Of a stretch of DNA of 64,000 nt, positions 33,276-42,334 are shown piece by piece; the first letter of the stretch is position 1; the number at the start of each line of letters is the position of its first letter. Position numbers and translations under genes: made by a program. The stretch is from Halalkalibacter hemicellulosilyticusJCM 9152 (GTDB lineage Bacteria; Bacillota; Bacilli; Bacillales; Bacillaceae_D). The stretch is from assembly GCF_000513115.1 (NCBI RefSeq), contig NZ_BAUU01000022.1, positions 1 to 64,000 on the forward strand. Reading direction: 5' to 3'. The notes beneath the pieces were generated by a model, which was not told the DNA's origin, made no database searches, and saw only the letters and a list, made by a program, of their open reading frames with translations.

Positions 33276-34385
33276 ATGGAAGAGAGAACAATCACATGTG
33301 TTGGCTGTGGTATTGAAATCCAAACAACCGAAAAGAACCAACTTGGTTATACACCTCCTTCGGCTTTAGAAAAAGATGTCGTTACATGTCAACGTTGTTT
33401 TAGGTTGAAGCATTATAATGAAGTTCAAGATATTTCCCTAACAGATGACGATTTCTTAAAAATACTTCACGGGCTTGGCGAGCGTAAAGCATTAATTGTG
33501 AAAATTGTTGATATTTTCGATTTTACAGGAAGCTGGTTACCAGGTTTACATCGATTCGTTGGAAATAATGAAGTCTTGCTCGTTGGAAATAAGGTTGATC
33601 TACTACCTAAATCATTGAATCACAATCGTCTAGTTAATTGGATGAAAAAATCAGCTAAGGATTTAGGGTTGCGTCCAGTGGATGTTTGTCTAATGAGTGC
33701 TGAGAAGGGGAAGGGAATTGAGGAAGTAGCGGAAGCTATTGATCATTATCGGAATGGTCGAGATGTTTTTATTGTTGGATGTACGAATGTTGGGAAATCA
33801 ACCTTTATTAACCAATTAATTAAAGCATATGGTGGAGATACCGAACAGCTCATAACAACCTCTCATTTTCCGGGTACGACACTTGATATGATTGATTTAC
33901 CATTAGACGATGGTAAGACTCTTTATGATACACCAGGTATCATTAATCACCACCAAATGGCTCATTATGTCGATAGTGAAGAATTAAAAGTGATTACGCC
34001 TAAAAAGGAAATAAAGCCGAAAGTATTTCAATTGAATCCAGAGCAAACTTTGTTTTTCGGTGGTCTTTGTCGATTTGATTTCGCTGAAGGGGAACGCTCT
34101 TCATTTACATGCTACTTATCTAATGAATTAATGATTCACCGTACGAAAAAAGATAAAGCAAATTCATTATATGAACAGCACGTTGGAGAATTGTTAGTGC
34201 CTCCTGGACCGACCTCTAAAGAAACGTTACCTCCTTTAGTAAAATCAACTTTTCTCGTGCGTGAAGAAAAAATGGATATTGTTTTTTCAGGACTTGGTTG
34301 GGTAACGGTACATGGCCAACATTTGCGGATTGAAGCATATGCTCCTAAAGGTGTGAACGTCTCAATTCGTGAATCGATTATATAA
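33276..34385 (+). CDS. yqeH: YqeH ribosome-assembly GTPase
   Basis: A 369-residue circularly permuted GTPase needed for 30S assembly. The N-terminal zinc finger is C-V-G-C ... C-Q-R-C (residues 8-37); the GTPase motifs occur in permuted order: NKVD (G4), then GCTNVGKST (G1) near residue 165, GTTLDMI (G2/3) and DTPG. The C-terminal domain follows. It begins three bases after the yqeG stop. Confidence 0.95.
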   Translation: MEERTITCVGCGIEIQTTEKNQLGYTPPSALEKDVVTCQRCFRLKHYNEVQDISLTDDDFLKILHGLGERKALIVKIVDIFDFTGSWLPGLHRFVGNNEVLLVGNKVDLLPKSLNHNRLVNWMKKSAKDLGLRPVDVCLMSAEKGKGIEEVAEAIDHYRNGRDVFIVGCTNVGKSTFINQLIKAYGGDTEQLITTSHFPGTTLDMIDLPLDDGKTLYDTPGIINHHQMAHYVDSEELKVITPKKEIKPKVFQLNPEQTLFFGGLCRFDFAEGERSSFTCYLSNELMIHRTKKDKANSLYEQHVGELLVPPGPTSKETLPPLVKSTFLVREEKMDIVFSGLGWVTVHGQHLRIEAYAPKGVNVSIRESII

Positions 34386-34398
34386 GAGGTGAGTGCAA

Positions 34399-35241
34399 GT
34401 GAAATCAATTTTTGGATTGTTGGGACACCCAGTTGGACATTCAATGTCACCACTCATTCATAATGATGCATTTATTTCATTAGGAATGGAAGCAGAATAT
34501 CATGCTTTTGATGTTACACCTGAGTTGTTGAAGGAAGCTGTGGCAGGGATACGTGCTCTAGGTATTATTGGTTGTAATGTAACGGTCCCTCATAAAGTCG
34601 CTGTCATGAAATATTTAGATGAAATAGATGAACAAGCACAACTAATCGGAGCTGTTAATACGATTGTTAATGATAACGGTCGATTGATTGGATATAATAC
34701 GGATGGAAAAGGTTATGTTGAATCATTGCTTGAGCTAGAACCCGTGCTTAGTGAAAAACGCGTTTTAATCATTGGTGCAGGCGGGGCAGCGCGTGGCATT
34801 GTGACGGCACTATTGGGTAGAGGGATAGCAAGTTTGACTATAACAAATCGCACAATTGAGAAGGCGAAACCTTTTAAGAAATTAGCTGAAACGTTTGATA
34901 CGAGAACGGTTCTGATGACAAGGGAAGAGGCTGAAAGTAAGGCAAAAGAATTTGATGTTATCATTAACACAACTTCTGTTGGGATGAGCCCTCACATAGA
35001 GCAATCACCTTTTTCTTTAGAGAACATTAGTGACCATGTAGTCGTTAGTGATTTAATCTATAATCCAATTGAAACTGCCTTATTAAAGGATGCAAGAAAA
35101 CGAGGTGCCAAAACATTAAATGGCGTAGGAATGTTCGTTAACCAAGCGGCTTTATCATTTGAACAATGGACAGGCCAGAAGCCTAATCGTGAGAAAATGA
35201 AACAGCTTGTTTTGAAACAGCTAGGAGGGAAAACATGTTAA
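34399..35241 (+). CDS. aroE: Shikimate dehydrogenase
   Basis: A 280-residue NADPH enzyme that reduces 3-dehydroshikimate to shikimate in aromatic amino-acid synthesis. Recognised by GHPVGHSMSPLIHN (substrate site), GCNVTVPHK with the catalytic Lys, GAGGAARGI (NADP fold) and the NGVGMFVNQA end. I use GTG 34399 with AGAGGTG upstream; GTG 34393 is too close to the ribosome site. Member of the yqe operon, ending inside yhbY by seven bases. Confidence 0.95.
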   Translation: MKSIFGLLGHPVGHSMSPLIHNDAFISLGMEAEYHAFDVTPELLKEAVAGIRALGIIGCNVTVPHKVAVMKYLDEIDEQAQLIGAVNTIVNDNGRLIGYNTDGKGYVESLLELEPVLSEKRVLIIGAGGAARGIVTALLGRGIASLTITNRTIEKAKPFKKLAETFDTRTVLMTREEAESKAKEFDVIINTTSVGMSPHIEQSPFSLENISDHVVVSDLIYNPIETALLKDARKRGAKTLNGVGMFVNQAALSFEQWTGQKPNREKMKQLVLKQLGGKTC

Positions 35242-35525
35242 CAGGTAAACAAAAGCGTTATTTACGCTCTAAAGCCCATCACCTACAACCGATATTTCAA
35301 GTAGGTAAAGGTGGCGTTAATGAAAATATGAGTAAGCAGATTTCCGATGCTTTAGAAGCACGTGAGTTGTTAAAGGTTAGTATATTACAAAACTGTGATG
35401 AGGATAAAAAAGATGTCGCACAAGCTTTAACATCGTCTACTGGTGCAGAGCTTGTACAAATCATTGGCCATACAATTGTTTTGTACAAAGAATCTAATGA
35501 AAACAAAGAGATCGTCTTACCGTAA
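35235..35525 (+). CDS. yqeI: YhbY-type RNA-binding protein
   Basis: A 96-residue CRM-domain protein that associates with pre-50S ribosomes in other bacteria. The first line GKQKRYLRSKAHHLQPIFQVGKGGVNEN with the GKxG loop is diagnostic. The start ATG lies within the aroE end (AGGAGGG upstream), so translation is coupled. Confidence 0.93.
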   Translation: MLTGKQKRYLRSKAHHLQPIFQVGKGGVNENMSKQISDALEARELLKVSILQNCDEDKKDVAQALTSSTGAELVQIIGHTIVLYKESNENKEIVLP

Positions 35526-35572
35526 AAGTTAAAAGTCAAACTATTTTAGTGCCCTCTAAAAGGAGTGGAAGT

Positions 35573-36148
35573 ATGAAGCGAATTGCTCTATTTGGGGGAA
35601 CTTTCAATCCTCCTCATCTTGGTCATATGCTAATGGCGCAAGAGGCGCTCTATACATTTGAACTTGATGAAGTGTGGTTTCTACCTGTTGGACGCCCTCC
35701 TCATAAATCTGATCATGATTTGGCGTCTAACCAGGATCGGTTAGATATGTTATTGGCAAGCATTGATGGTCAAAAATCATTTCATATTTCAACGGTTGAA
35801 CTTGAAAGAGAAGGGCGTTCTTATACAATTGATACCGTTCGTTTATTAAAAGAAATGTATCCGACGCATCATTTTTTCTTTTTGATTGGCGGTGATATGA
35901 TTGATTATTTGCCAAAATGGGAAAAGATAAATGAACTCTTGAAACTAATATCTTTCATTGGCGTTTCACGACCTGGAGCCAAGTCTCAATCAAGCTATGC
36001 TCAATATGTTAAGCAATTCGACATGGTTCAAGTCGACCTTTCCTCTTCCTCTATTCGTAAACGTGTGAAGGAAGGGAAACCTATTACGTATATGGTTCGA
36101 GATAGGGTAGCGTCGATTATTAAGGAGAGGGGATTATATGAATCGTGA
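35573..36148 (+). CDS. nadD: Nicotinate-nucleotide adenylyltransferase
   Basis: A 191-residue enzyme that joins nicotinate mononucleotide with ATP in NAD synthesis. GGTFNPPHLGH is the (H/T)xGH nucleotidyltransferase motif and SSSSIRKRVKEG the ISSTxIR motif. AAAGGAG lies before ATG 35573; the frame extends eight codons upstream without need. It overlaps yqeK by 11 bases. Confidence 0.95.
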   Translation: MKRIALFGGTFNPPHLGHMLMAQEALYTFELDEVWFLPVGRPPHKSDHDLASNQDRLDMLLASIDGQKSFHISTVELEREGRSYTIDTVRLLKEMYPTHHFFFLIGGDMIDYLPKWEKINELLKLISFIGVSRPGAKSQSSYAQYVKQFDMVQVDLSSSSIRKRVKEGKPITYMVRDRVASIIKERGLYES

Positions 36149-36710
36149 GCAAGCTTTAGCGATTGTTAAGCAGCATTTAACAGATCATCGGTATGTTCAC
36201 ACGCTTGGAGTAGTAGAGTCTGCTGTTGAACTTGCGAGACGATTTGGAGCAGATGAAGGTAAGGCGGAATTAGCAGCTATCTTACATGATTATGCGAAGT
36301 TTCGAAATAAGGATGAAATGCGTACTCTAATAAGAGACCATCTTCAAGATCACACCTTATTGGAATATAGTAGTGAACTTTTACATGCACCATGTGGAGC
36401 ATACTATGTCAAGGAAGAACAAGGAATAACAGATGAAGATGTTTTGAACGCTATACGCTATCATACAACGGGCCGTGTAGGCATGAACTTGTTAGAAAAA
36501 GTGGTTTTTCTAGCGGATTATATTGAACCTAATCGTCAATTTCCAGGCGTTGATGTTGTCCGTGAGATCGCAAAGGTTGATCTAGACGAAGCGATTATTC
36601 AAGCATTAGAAAATACAATTACGTTTCTTATGAAGCGCCGTCAATTAATTTACCCTGAAACAATGGCAACCTTTAATGATTTAATAACAAAACAAAAAAA
36701 GGAGAAGTGA
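36138..36710 (+). CDS. yqeK: YqeK HD-domain Ap4A hydrolase
   Basis: A 190-residue HD-domain metal phosphohydrolase; the family is established as symmetrical Ap4A hydrolase. H...HD...D ligands are seen at RYVHTLGV, ILHDYAK and RYHTTG, FLADYIEPNR. It lies between nadD and rsfS as in B. subtilis. Confidence 0.95.
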   Translation: MNREQALAIVKQHLTDHRYVHTLGVVESAVELARRFGADEGKAELAAILHDYAKFRNKDEMRTLIRDHLQDHTLLEYSSELLHAPCGAYYVKEEQGITDEDVLNAIRYHTTGRVGMNLLEKVVFLADYIEPNRQFPGVDVVREIAKVDLDEAIIQALENTITFLMKRRQLIYPETMATFNDLITKQKKEK

Positions 36711-36717
36711 TGCATAC

Positions 36718-37068
36718 ATGACATCCTCAATTTTACATCTAGTCGTTCAAGCAATGGATGATAAGCGTGGCGAGAACATCGTTGCATTAAATATGAAAGG
36801 TGTGTCGGTGATCGCTGACTATTTTGTCATTTGTCATGCTAATTCAGATAAGCAAGTACAAGCGATTGCAGAAGAAGTGAAGAAGTCTGCTCAAAAAGAA
36901 GGAATTGAAATTAAGCGCTTGGAAGGCTTTGATCAAGCTAGATGGGTTTTAATTGATTTAGGAGATGTCGTCACTCATGTTTTCCACAAAGATGAGCGTC
37001 CATATTATAATTTAGAGAAGCTATGGGGCGATGCACCTGAAGTGGCTCTTGAAGGAGTTATAGACTGA
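36718..37068 (+). CDS. rsfS: Ribosome silencing factor RsfS
   Basis: A 116-residue protein that binds L14 and blocks subunit joining during starvation. Family features: GENIVALNMKGVSVIADYFVI, NSDKQVQAIAEEV, DVVTHVFHKDERPYYNLEKLW. AAGGAG precedes. It ends on the start codon of the next gene (overlap of one base). Confidence 0.95.
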   Translation: MTSSILHLVVQAMDDKRGENIVALNMKGVSVIADYFVICHANSDKQVQAIAEEVKKSAQKEGIEIKRLEGFDQARWVLIDLGDVVTHVFHKDERPYYNLEKLWGDAPEVALEGVID

Positions 37069-37925
37069 TGACACTGAAGCCGGGGTTATCTGTGACAGTA
37101 GAAGTTGTACGTAAGACGGATTTTGGATTTTTCGTTAGTGATGGTAAAACGGATCTACTCCTTCATCAACGTGAGATAAAGGGAGAAATTGAAATAGGTG
37201 ATAAAATAGATGTCTTTTTATACCATGACCATCAGCAGCGCTTGGCAGCAACGATGGAGGAGCCGTTATTGAAGAATGGCGAGATAGCGTGGCTTGAAGC
37301 GGTTACGGTTAAAACAGGTCATGGGGTGTTCTTTTATAATGGGATTTCACGTGATTTGTTTTTGTCGATGGATGAATTGCCATACGATCGAAGCCTTTGG
37401 CCACAGCCAGGAGATAAGCTTCCCCTTTCTTATACTTGGGATAAGAAAGGACGATTAATGGCTAAAATGATGAGAGGTCAGGCAGTAGAAAAAGACGCTA
37501 TTGCTGCAGAACAATCATTGAAAAATAAAGAAATTACTGGGTACGCCTATCACTTTTTAGATGATGGTACGTTGCTTTTCTCTGAGGAAGGTTACTTGGC
37601 TTTTTTACATGATGATGAAGTGACTGATCCTATTCGTTATGGTCAGCGCCTTACTGTGCGAGTGGTATTTGTTCGTAACGATGGACGTGTAAATGTGACG
37701 ACAATGCCGATACGATCAGAGCAACAATCTGAGGATGCGGATAAAATTATGGAGTATTTAGAGCGACGAAATGGTGCAATGCCGTATTGGGACAAAACAC
37801 CACCAGAAGATATTGAAGCGCGCTTTCGAATAAGTAAGGCTAAGTTCAAGCGTGCTCTTGGTAAGTTAATGAAAGAAAAGAAAATTGAACAACGTGATGG
37901 CTGGACTTATTTACGAAAGAGTTAA
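37068..37925 (+). CDS. cvfB: CvfB/YitL-type S1 RNA-binding protein
   Basis: A 285-residue protein with three S1-like beta-barrel segments (VRKTDFGFFVSDGKTDLLLH; VTVKTGHGVFFYNG; ITGYAYHFLDDGTLLFSEEG) and a C-terminal winged helix (FRISKAKFKRALGKLMKEKK). This is the CvfB architecture, a regulator of virulence genes in Staphylococcus. In B. subtilis the homologue yitL is elsewhere; here it is translationally coupled between rsfS and yqeM. Confidence 0.88.
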   Translation: MTLKPGLSVTVEVVRKTDFGFFVSDGKTDLLLHQREIKGEIEIGDKIDVFLYHDHQQRLAATMEEPLLKNGEIAWLEAVTVKTGHGVFFYNGISRDLFLSMDELPYDRSLWPQPGDKLPLSYTWDKKGRLMAKMMRGQAVEKDAIAAEQSLKNKEITGYAYHFLDDGTLLFSEEGYLAFLHDDEVTDPIRYGQRLTVRVVFVRNDGRVNVTTMPIRSEQQSEDADKIMEYLERRNGAMPYWDKTPPEDIEARFRISKAKFKRALGKLMKEKKIEQRDGWTYLRKS

Positions 37926-37939
37926 AGGGAGTTAATAAT

Positions 37940-38686
37940 ATGAGTTATCAATCGTTTGCATCCGTATATGATTACTTAATGTCAGAGGCTCCATATGATA
38001 AATGGCTATCTTTTACGAGGAGAAAGCTTGAGGAGAAACAGAAGTCTTTTTCGAACTCGTCCATTCTAGATATTGGTTGTGGGACAGGAGAAATGCTTAT
38101 TCGTTTTCATAACAATGGTGCAAAGCAATTAACAGGGATCGATCTTTCTATTGATATGCTTTCTGTAGCCCATAAGAAATGTGAGCAAGTATCTTGTTCA
38201 CCGTTTCTAATACAGCAATCGATGTCAGAATTTCAAACTGAAAATCAGTATGAGTTAATTACGATTTATTGTGATTCAATCAATTATTTAGAAACAGAAG
38301 AAGAAATGAAGGAAACGTTTCGACGCTGTTATGAGCACCTTAAAGAGGATGGGTTACTCCTATTTGACTGCCATTCAATTTCGAAAATAGCTCAATTTAT
38401 TGGAGAAACTTATACAGATGATGATGAGGATGTTTCATACATTTGGAACTCCTTTTCCGGAGCGGTTAATAACAGTGTTGAACATGAGCTGATTTTTTTT
38501 CAACGAGGTGAAGATGGACGGTATGATCGTTATGAAGAATTACATAAACAACGTACATATCCCCTTCAATCATATGTAAATTGGTTAGAAAGAGTTGGTT
38601 TTACTGTTGAATCAGTAGAGGAAAACTTTACAGAAAATCAAGCGACTGATGAAAGTGAACGTTTGTTTTTTTCTTGTTCGAAGTAG
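37940..38686 (+). CDS. yqeM: YqeM class I SAM methyltransferase
   Basis: A 248-residue methyltransferase. SAM-binding motif I is ILDIGCGTGEM near residue 42, motif II GIDLSIDML, motif IV LITIYCDSINYL, and a post-motif FDCHSI. The YqeM family lies with yqeG-L in Bacillus and has no confirmed substrate. GGGAG precedes the ATG, 14 bases after the cvfB stop. Confidence 0.9.
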   Translation: MSYQSFASVYDYLMSEAPYDKWLSFTRRKLEEKQKSFSNSSILDIGCGTGEMLIRFHNNGAKQLTGIDLSIDMLSVAHKKCEQVSCSPFLIQQSMSEFQTENQYELITIYCDSINYLETEEEMKETFRRCYEHLKEDGLLLFDCHSISKIAQFIGETYTDDDEDVSYIWNSFSGAVNNSVEHELIFFQRGEDGRYDRYEELHKQRTYPLQSYVNWLERVGFTVESVEENFTENQATDESERLFFSCSK

Positions 38687-38771
38687 TACAGAGTCTAGGA
38701 CATAACAAAAGTGTTTAAACGTTAAAAAGTGTAGCAAAGGGACAAATTGGTATAGAGGGGAGAGAAGAATC

Positions 38772-39557
38772 ATGGAATTAAGCTTCATTGGGAAAGTGGC
38801 AATTGTAGCAGCTTCAAGTCAAGGTTTAGGCAAAGCTATTGCGGAACAACTCGTACAAAAAGGGGCAAATGTCATGATTTGTGGACGAGTCCTGAAAAAA
38901 CTGCAAAAAGTAAAAGAAGAGATCGACTTTAAGGTTAATGGAAAGCTTGATTATATACAGTGTGATTTAACGAATCCAAATGACATTAAAAAGTTAGTCG
39001 ACACAACCCGTCAGACGTTCGGATCAATCGATATTATAGTTAATAATTCAGGTGGTCCGAAAGCTGGAACATTTGATCAGATCACGGATGAAGATTGGGA
39101 GCACTCATTTCAATTAAATCTTATGAGTTATGTTAGATTAATTCGAGCTGCTCTACCAGACCTGAAGCAATCAGGTGGCAGAATTGTTAATATTGCATCT
39201 GCTTCGGTTAAACAACCGATTCCAGGGTTATTGTTGTCTAATACATTTCGAACGGGAATTGTCGGTTTAGCGAAAACATTAGCTGAAGAGCTTGGTCCAT
39301 ATAACATTTTAATTAATACGGTGGCTCCAGGCAAAATTGCTACGGATAGAGTAGCTGAATTAGATCAGTATACTGCTGAAACAAAACAGAAGACGAAAGA
39401 GGAAGTAGAGCAAGCCTCTATCGATGCGATACCGCTTAATCGCTATGGTACGCCAGAGGAATTTGCTAAGGTAGTAGCCTTTTTAGTATCTGAAGAGAAT
39501 ACATATATGACGGGTAGTACCTTTTTGATTGATGGTGGTATGGTGAAGTCGATTTAA
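38772..39557 (+). CDS. SDR family oxidoreductase
   Basis: A 261-residue short-chain dehydrogenase with NAD(P) site AASSQGLGKAIA, the NNSGGPKAG loop, the catalytic Ser in NIASASVKQP; the usual Y-x-x-x-K is replaced by F-x-x-x-x in SNTFRTGIVGL, seen in the 'NNSGGP' subgroup of SDRs related to FabG. GGGGAGA precedes ATG. It is inserted between yqeM and comER, which are neighbours in B. subtilis. Substrate unknown; the Tyr replacement means it may work by a variant mechanism. Confidence 0.85.
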   Translation: MELSFIGKVAIVAASSQGLGKAIAEQLVQKGANVMICGRVLKKLQKVKEEIDFKVNGKLDYIQCDLTNPNDIKKLVDTTRQTFGSIDIIVNNSGGPKAGTFDQITDEDWEHSFQLNLMSYVRLIRAALPDLKQSGGRIVNIASASVKQPIPGLLLSNTFRTGIVGLAKTLAEELGPYNILINTVAPGKIATDRVAELDQYTAETKQKTKEEVEQASIDAIPLNRYGTPEEFAKVVAFLVSEENTYMTGSTFLIDGGMVKSI

Positions 39558-39632
39558 AGGTATATATAATTATGAAAAAAATTTTAACAAGCAGGATTTT
39601 TAGTAAATGTGTCGTAATTAATTCAAGTAGTA

Positions 39633-39673
39633 GAGGGGTTCAATTGATATGCCCACAATCGTATGAACCCCTC
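39633..39673. terminator. Bidirectional terminator between SDR gene and comER
   Basis: Perfect 10-bp stem GAGGGGTTCA / TGAACCCCTC with a 21-base loop, then TTGATTTATCTTTTT. It lies between convergent genes ending at 39557 and 39680. Confidence 0.75.
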
Positions 39674-39679
39674 ATTGAT

Positions 39680-40516
39680 TTATCTTTTTCTTGTATGTTC
39701 ATTCATCAAGTTGGAAATGAGTTCTTGATCTTCATAATATTTTGCATGTGTTTGTTGAAAGAGATGATCAAACATATAGTCAACCTCTTGTTCTAAAACT
39801 TTAATTCCCTCACCTGTAATGCCTCCAGGTACACAGACACGCTCTTGTAGAGTTGGTAAAGTGTAAAATCCCTTTTCAAGTAATTTTCCTAATCCAATTA
39901 TCATATTGGTTGTCAGAGTTGTTGCATCTTCCTTTGAAATCTGAGTCTGCCTTGTTGCGCCATCAATAAATTGTTGAAGCAAATAGCTCATAAATGCAGG
40001 TCCACAACTAACAATATCTGATGAAACACGAGTGATGGATTCGTCAATAACGAGTGGTTTTGATATAGTGGACATAAGTTCATAAATAAAGGCTCTGTCA
40101 GCTTCCTTGCACCGTTCACCAAAGCTTAATAAAGACGGACCTGTCATTGCTCGGTTTAAGATACTTGGAATTGCTCGAGCAACTTTGCTCGGAATCATTT
40201 CCTCTAATTGTGAAACCGTAATAGGACTTGTAATTGAAATAAGTATTTGATCTGAGTTTAAATGATCCTTTAGGTCACGTAAGAGATTAGGAAATTGAAG
40301 CGGCTTTACACAAACAAAGATAAGGTCGCAATGCTGCACTAAGTTTGTGCTCGATTCTACGACCTCAATCATTGGAAGCTTTTCTGACAACTCATAGGCT
40401 TTTTCAATTGAACGGTTTGTCATCATAAAGTCATGATCCCTATATACATGAGCATCGATAAAGGATTCTAATAAGATTGTGCCCATACTCCCTGTTCCGA
40501 TAACTCCGATTTTCAT
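39680..40516 (-). CDS. comER: ComER, pyrroline-5-carboxylate reductase-like protein
   Basis: A 278-residue ProC-like protein. The dinucleotide site IGVIGTGSMGTIL and the C-terminal GGITGEGIKVLE are visible. ComER lies divergent to comEA in B. subtilis and is linked to biofilm and sporulation in some Bacillus, though its reaction is not settled. GGGAGGA precedes ATG 40516. Confidence 0.9.
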   Translation of the reverse strand: MKIGVIGTGSMGTILLESFIDAHVYRDHDFMMTNRSIEKAYELSEKLPMIEVVESSTNLVQHCDLIFVCVKPLQFPNLLRDLKDHLNSDQILISITSPITVSQLEEMIPSKVARAIPSILNRAMTGPSLLSFGERCKEADRAFIYELMSTISKPLVIDESITRVSSDIVSCGPAFMSYLLQQFIDGATRQTQISKEDATTLTTNMIIGLGKLLEKGFYTLPTLQERVCVPGGITGEGIKVLEQEVDYMFDHLFQQTHAKYYEDQELISNLMNEHTRKR

Positions 40517-40608
40517 CGTACATTCCTCCCGCCATTCAAAATTCACATACTTATTATAATGAACTATATGAATGCACGTTTGAAACTATGCGGAAAGAAT
40601 ATCAATCC

Positions 40609-40860
40609 TTACCGTAAAATGTATTCTTTCACCATTTGCTCTGTTACTTGTTTTCGCATTGGAAATTGGAAGGCTGAAGCAATGGAATTCATTTCTGTCG
40701 TAATTCGGTTTATTTCATTTGTCTCAAAATGTTGTCCTGCTTTTGCAAGCGAAAGTGCTTCTTCAATGGCGTGTTCTCTTTCTGCGTCTAGTTTTAAAAA
40801 CTCTTTCTGTGCTTGGCGATGCTTTTTCACTTGTTCTGCAATTTGTAAATGTACGGCCAT
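40609..40860 (-). CDS. DUF2533 family protein
   Basis: An 83-residue protein starting at 40860 (CGAGGAG upstream): MAVHLQIAEQVKKHRQAQKE, DAEREHAIEEAL and RKQVTEQMVKEYI match the DUF2533 (YpbS-like) pattern. It is helical and soluble. It sits between comER and comEA, an unusual place compared with B. subtilis. Confidence 0.75.
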   Translation of the reverse strand: MAVHLQIAEQVKKHRQAQKEFLKLDAEREHAIEEALSLAKAGQHFETNEINRITTEMNSIASAFQFPMRKQVTEQMVKEYILR

Positions 40861-40923
40861 AGTATAATCTCCTCGTTTCAAAAAAAGAAATGTCTGTATA
40901 ACAGAATAAAGGAAGTGAGCTAA

Positions 40924-41538
40924 ATGATCAAGAAGATTCAACGTTATAGGAGACATGTTGGTGTAGGAATTGTTGTTTTATTGTCAGTTGTGTTGATTTA
41001 CTTATATACGAATCCTCTGGAAAATGAAACAGTTGACATTGATTGGGGACAAGCTTCATTGGATTATGCGGGAGAAATAGAAGATGAGGCTATAACAGAG
41101 CCGTTAAATGAGTTGATTATGGTTGATATTAAAGGTGAAGTTCAACGTCCCAATGTTTATTCATTGCCACTTGGAAGTCGGGTATACGAAGTGATTGAGC
41201 TAGCGGGTGGGCTAACAAAGGAAGCTGATGAACGACAGTTGAATTTCGCTCAAGTAGTAGAAGATGAAATGGTCATTTATGTCCCAGCTTTTGATGAATT
41301 GTGGGATCCGGTTAATATTCAACAGGCAAATGGTCTAGAAACAGGGAAAGTTTTTATTAATACAGCAGATGAAAAGGAGTTAGAAACGTTACCAGGAATT
41401 GGCCCACAAAAAGCAGCAGCTATTATTGCTTATCGAGAAGAGAATGGACCATTTCGTTCAGTAGAAGAATTACAAAGCGTTTCTGGTATTGGCGAGAAAT
41501 CTGTTGAGCGTTTAGAAGGAGAGATTGATTTTCGATAA
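40924..41538 (+). CDS. comEA: ComEA DNA-binding receptor for transformation
   Basis: A 204-residue membrane-anchored protein. One N-terminal membrane helix (residues 12-28), then an SLBB domain (LIMVDIKGEVQRPNVYSLP, VYEVIELAGGLTKEAD) and a C-terminal helix-hairpin-helix pair (INTADEKELETLPGIGPQKA, LQSVSGIGEKSVERL) that binds double-stranded DNA outside the cell. ComEB and ComEC follow. Confidence 0.95.
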   Translation: MIKKIQRYRRHVGVGIVVLLSVVLIYLYTNPLENETVDIDWGQASLDYAGEIEDEAITEPLNELIMVDIKGEVQRPNVYSLPLGSRVYEVIELAGGLTKEADERQLNFAQVVEDEMVIYVPAFDELWDPVNIQQANGLETGKVFINTADEKELETLPGIGPQKAAAIIAYREENGPFRSVEELQSVSGIGEKSVERLEGEIDFR

Positions 41539-41751
41539 TACACTAACGCGCTTTTCTTAATAGGTAAAAATTTATAAAATCCGACGAAGAAATAAGAGAA
41601 GAATTGAAGATGCTAGCGGGATATTCAATGAAGAGCATTTTCTTCGCACGTTACAACGCTAATAAGAAAAGTCGCTGTCGCGTTTGTCTTAGTTGACGTT
41701 TTTTAATAATTTTTCTACACTAACGTAAGTAAAGAGAAGAGGTGTGCTTAT
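41539..41751. other. Gap between comEA and comEB
   Basis: Contains related arms near 41548 (GCGCTTTTCTTAA) and 41661 (AATAAGAAAAGTCGC) about 110 bases apart, which could fold as a long-range hairpin, and GAAGAGGTG as comEB ribosome site. No gene seen. Confidence 0.4.
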
Positions 41752-42330
41752 ATGGAGAGAATTTCATGGGATCAATATTTTATGGCTCAAAGTCATTTAT
41801 TAGCTTTGAGAAGTACATGTACGCGTCTAATGGTTGGGGCAACTATTGTTCGGGATAAACGAATCATCGCAGGTGGCTATAATGGCTCGGTATCAGGTGG
41901 AGCTCATTGCATAGATGATGGCTGTTACGTTGTAGAAAATCATTGTATACGGACCATTCATGCAGAGGTCAACGCACTGCTACAATGTGCAAAGTTTGGT
42001 GTTGGAACAGAGGGTGCTGAAATCTATGTTACTCATTTCCCGTGTGTTCATTGTTCGAAGGCTATTATTCAAGCAGGTATTAAAAAAATATACTATGCAA
42101 CCGATTATAAAAACCACCCTTATGCAGAAGAGATGTTTAAAGAGGCTGGTGTTGAAGTGAAGCAAGTTGAACTAGAAATGCTCAGTGTGGATCAGTATCA
42201 TTTGGACAAGCTTAAGTTTACTGCTGAGCTATTGGAAAAGCTTGAAGGTGCGGGTATTGAACAAGAAGAATTACTTCGATTACGCGATGAGGCAAACACG
42301 CTATATACACAAGCTCCTATTAAGGGGTAG
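41752..42330 (+). CDS. comEB: ComEB, dCMP deaminase family
   Basis: A 192-residue zinc deaminase. HAEVNAL (H-A-E) and PCVHC (P-C-x-x-C) provide the zinc ligands and catalytic Glu. ComEB deaminates dCMP to dUMP and is not strictly needed for transformation, although it lies in the comE operon. The tail after the domain (residues 150-192) is a helix rich in Glu/Lys. Confidence 0.95.
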   Translation: MERISWDQYFMAQSHLLALRSTCTRLMVGATIVRDKRIIAGGYNGSVSGGAHCIDDGCYVVENHCIRTIHAEVNALLQCAKFGVGTEGAEIYVTHFPCVHCSKAIIQAGIKKIYYATDYKNHPYAEEMFKEAGVEVKQVELEMLSVDQYHLDKLKFTAELLEKLEGAGIEQEELLRLRDEANTLYTQAPIKG

Positions 42331-42334
42331 TCAA

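Noticed and set aside
39572-39796. A 74-codon plus-strand frame starting MKKILTSRIFSKC
   Set aside because: It runs through the bidirectional terminator at 39633-39673 and into the antisense of comER; no ribosome site and no family pattern.
42185-42334. A longer comEC start 50 codons upstream
   Set aside because: It lies inside comEB, lacks a ribosome site, and homologues start at MLRYLP-type sequence.
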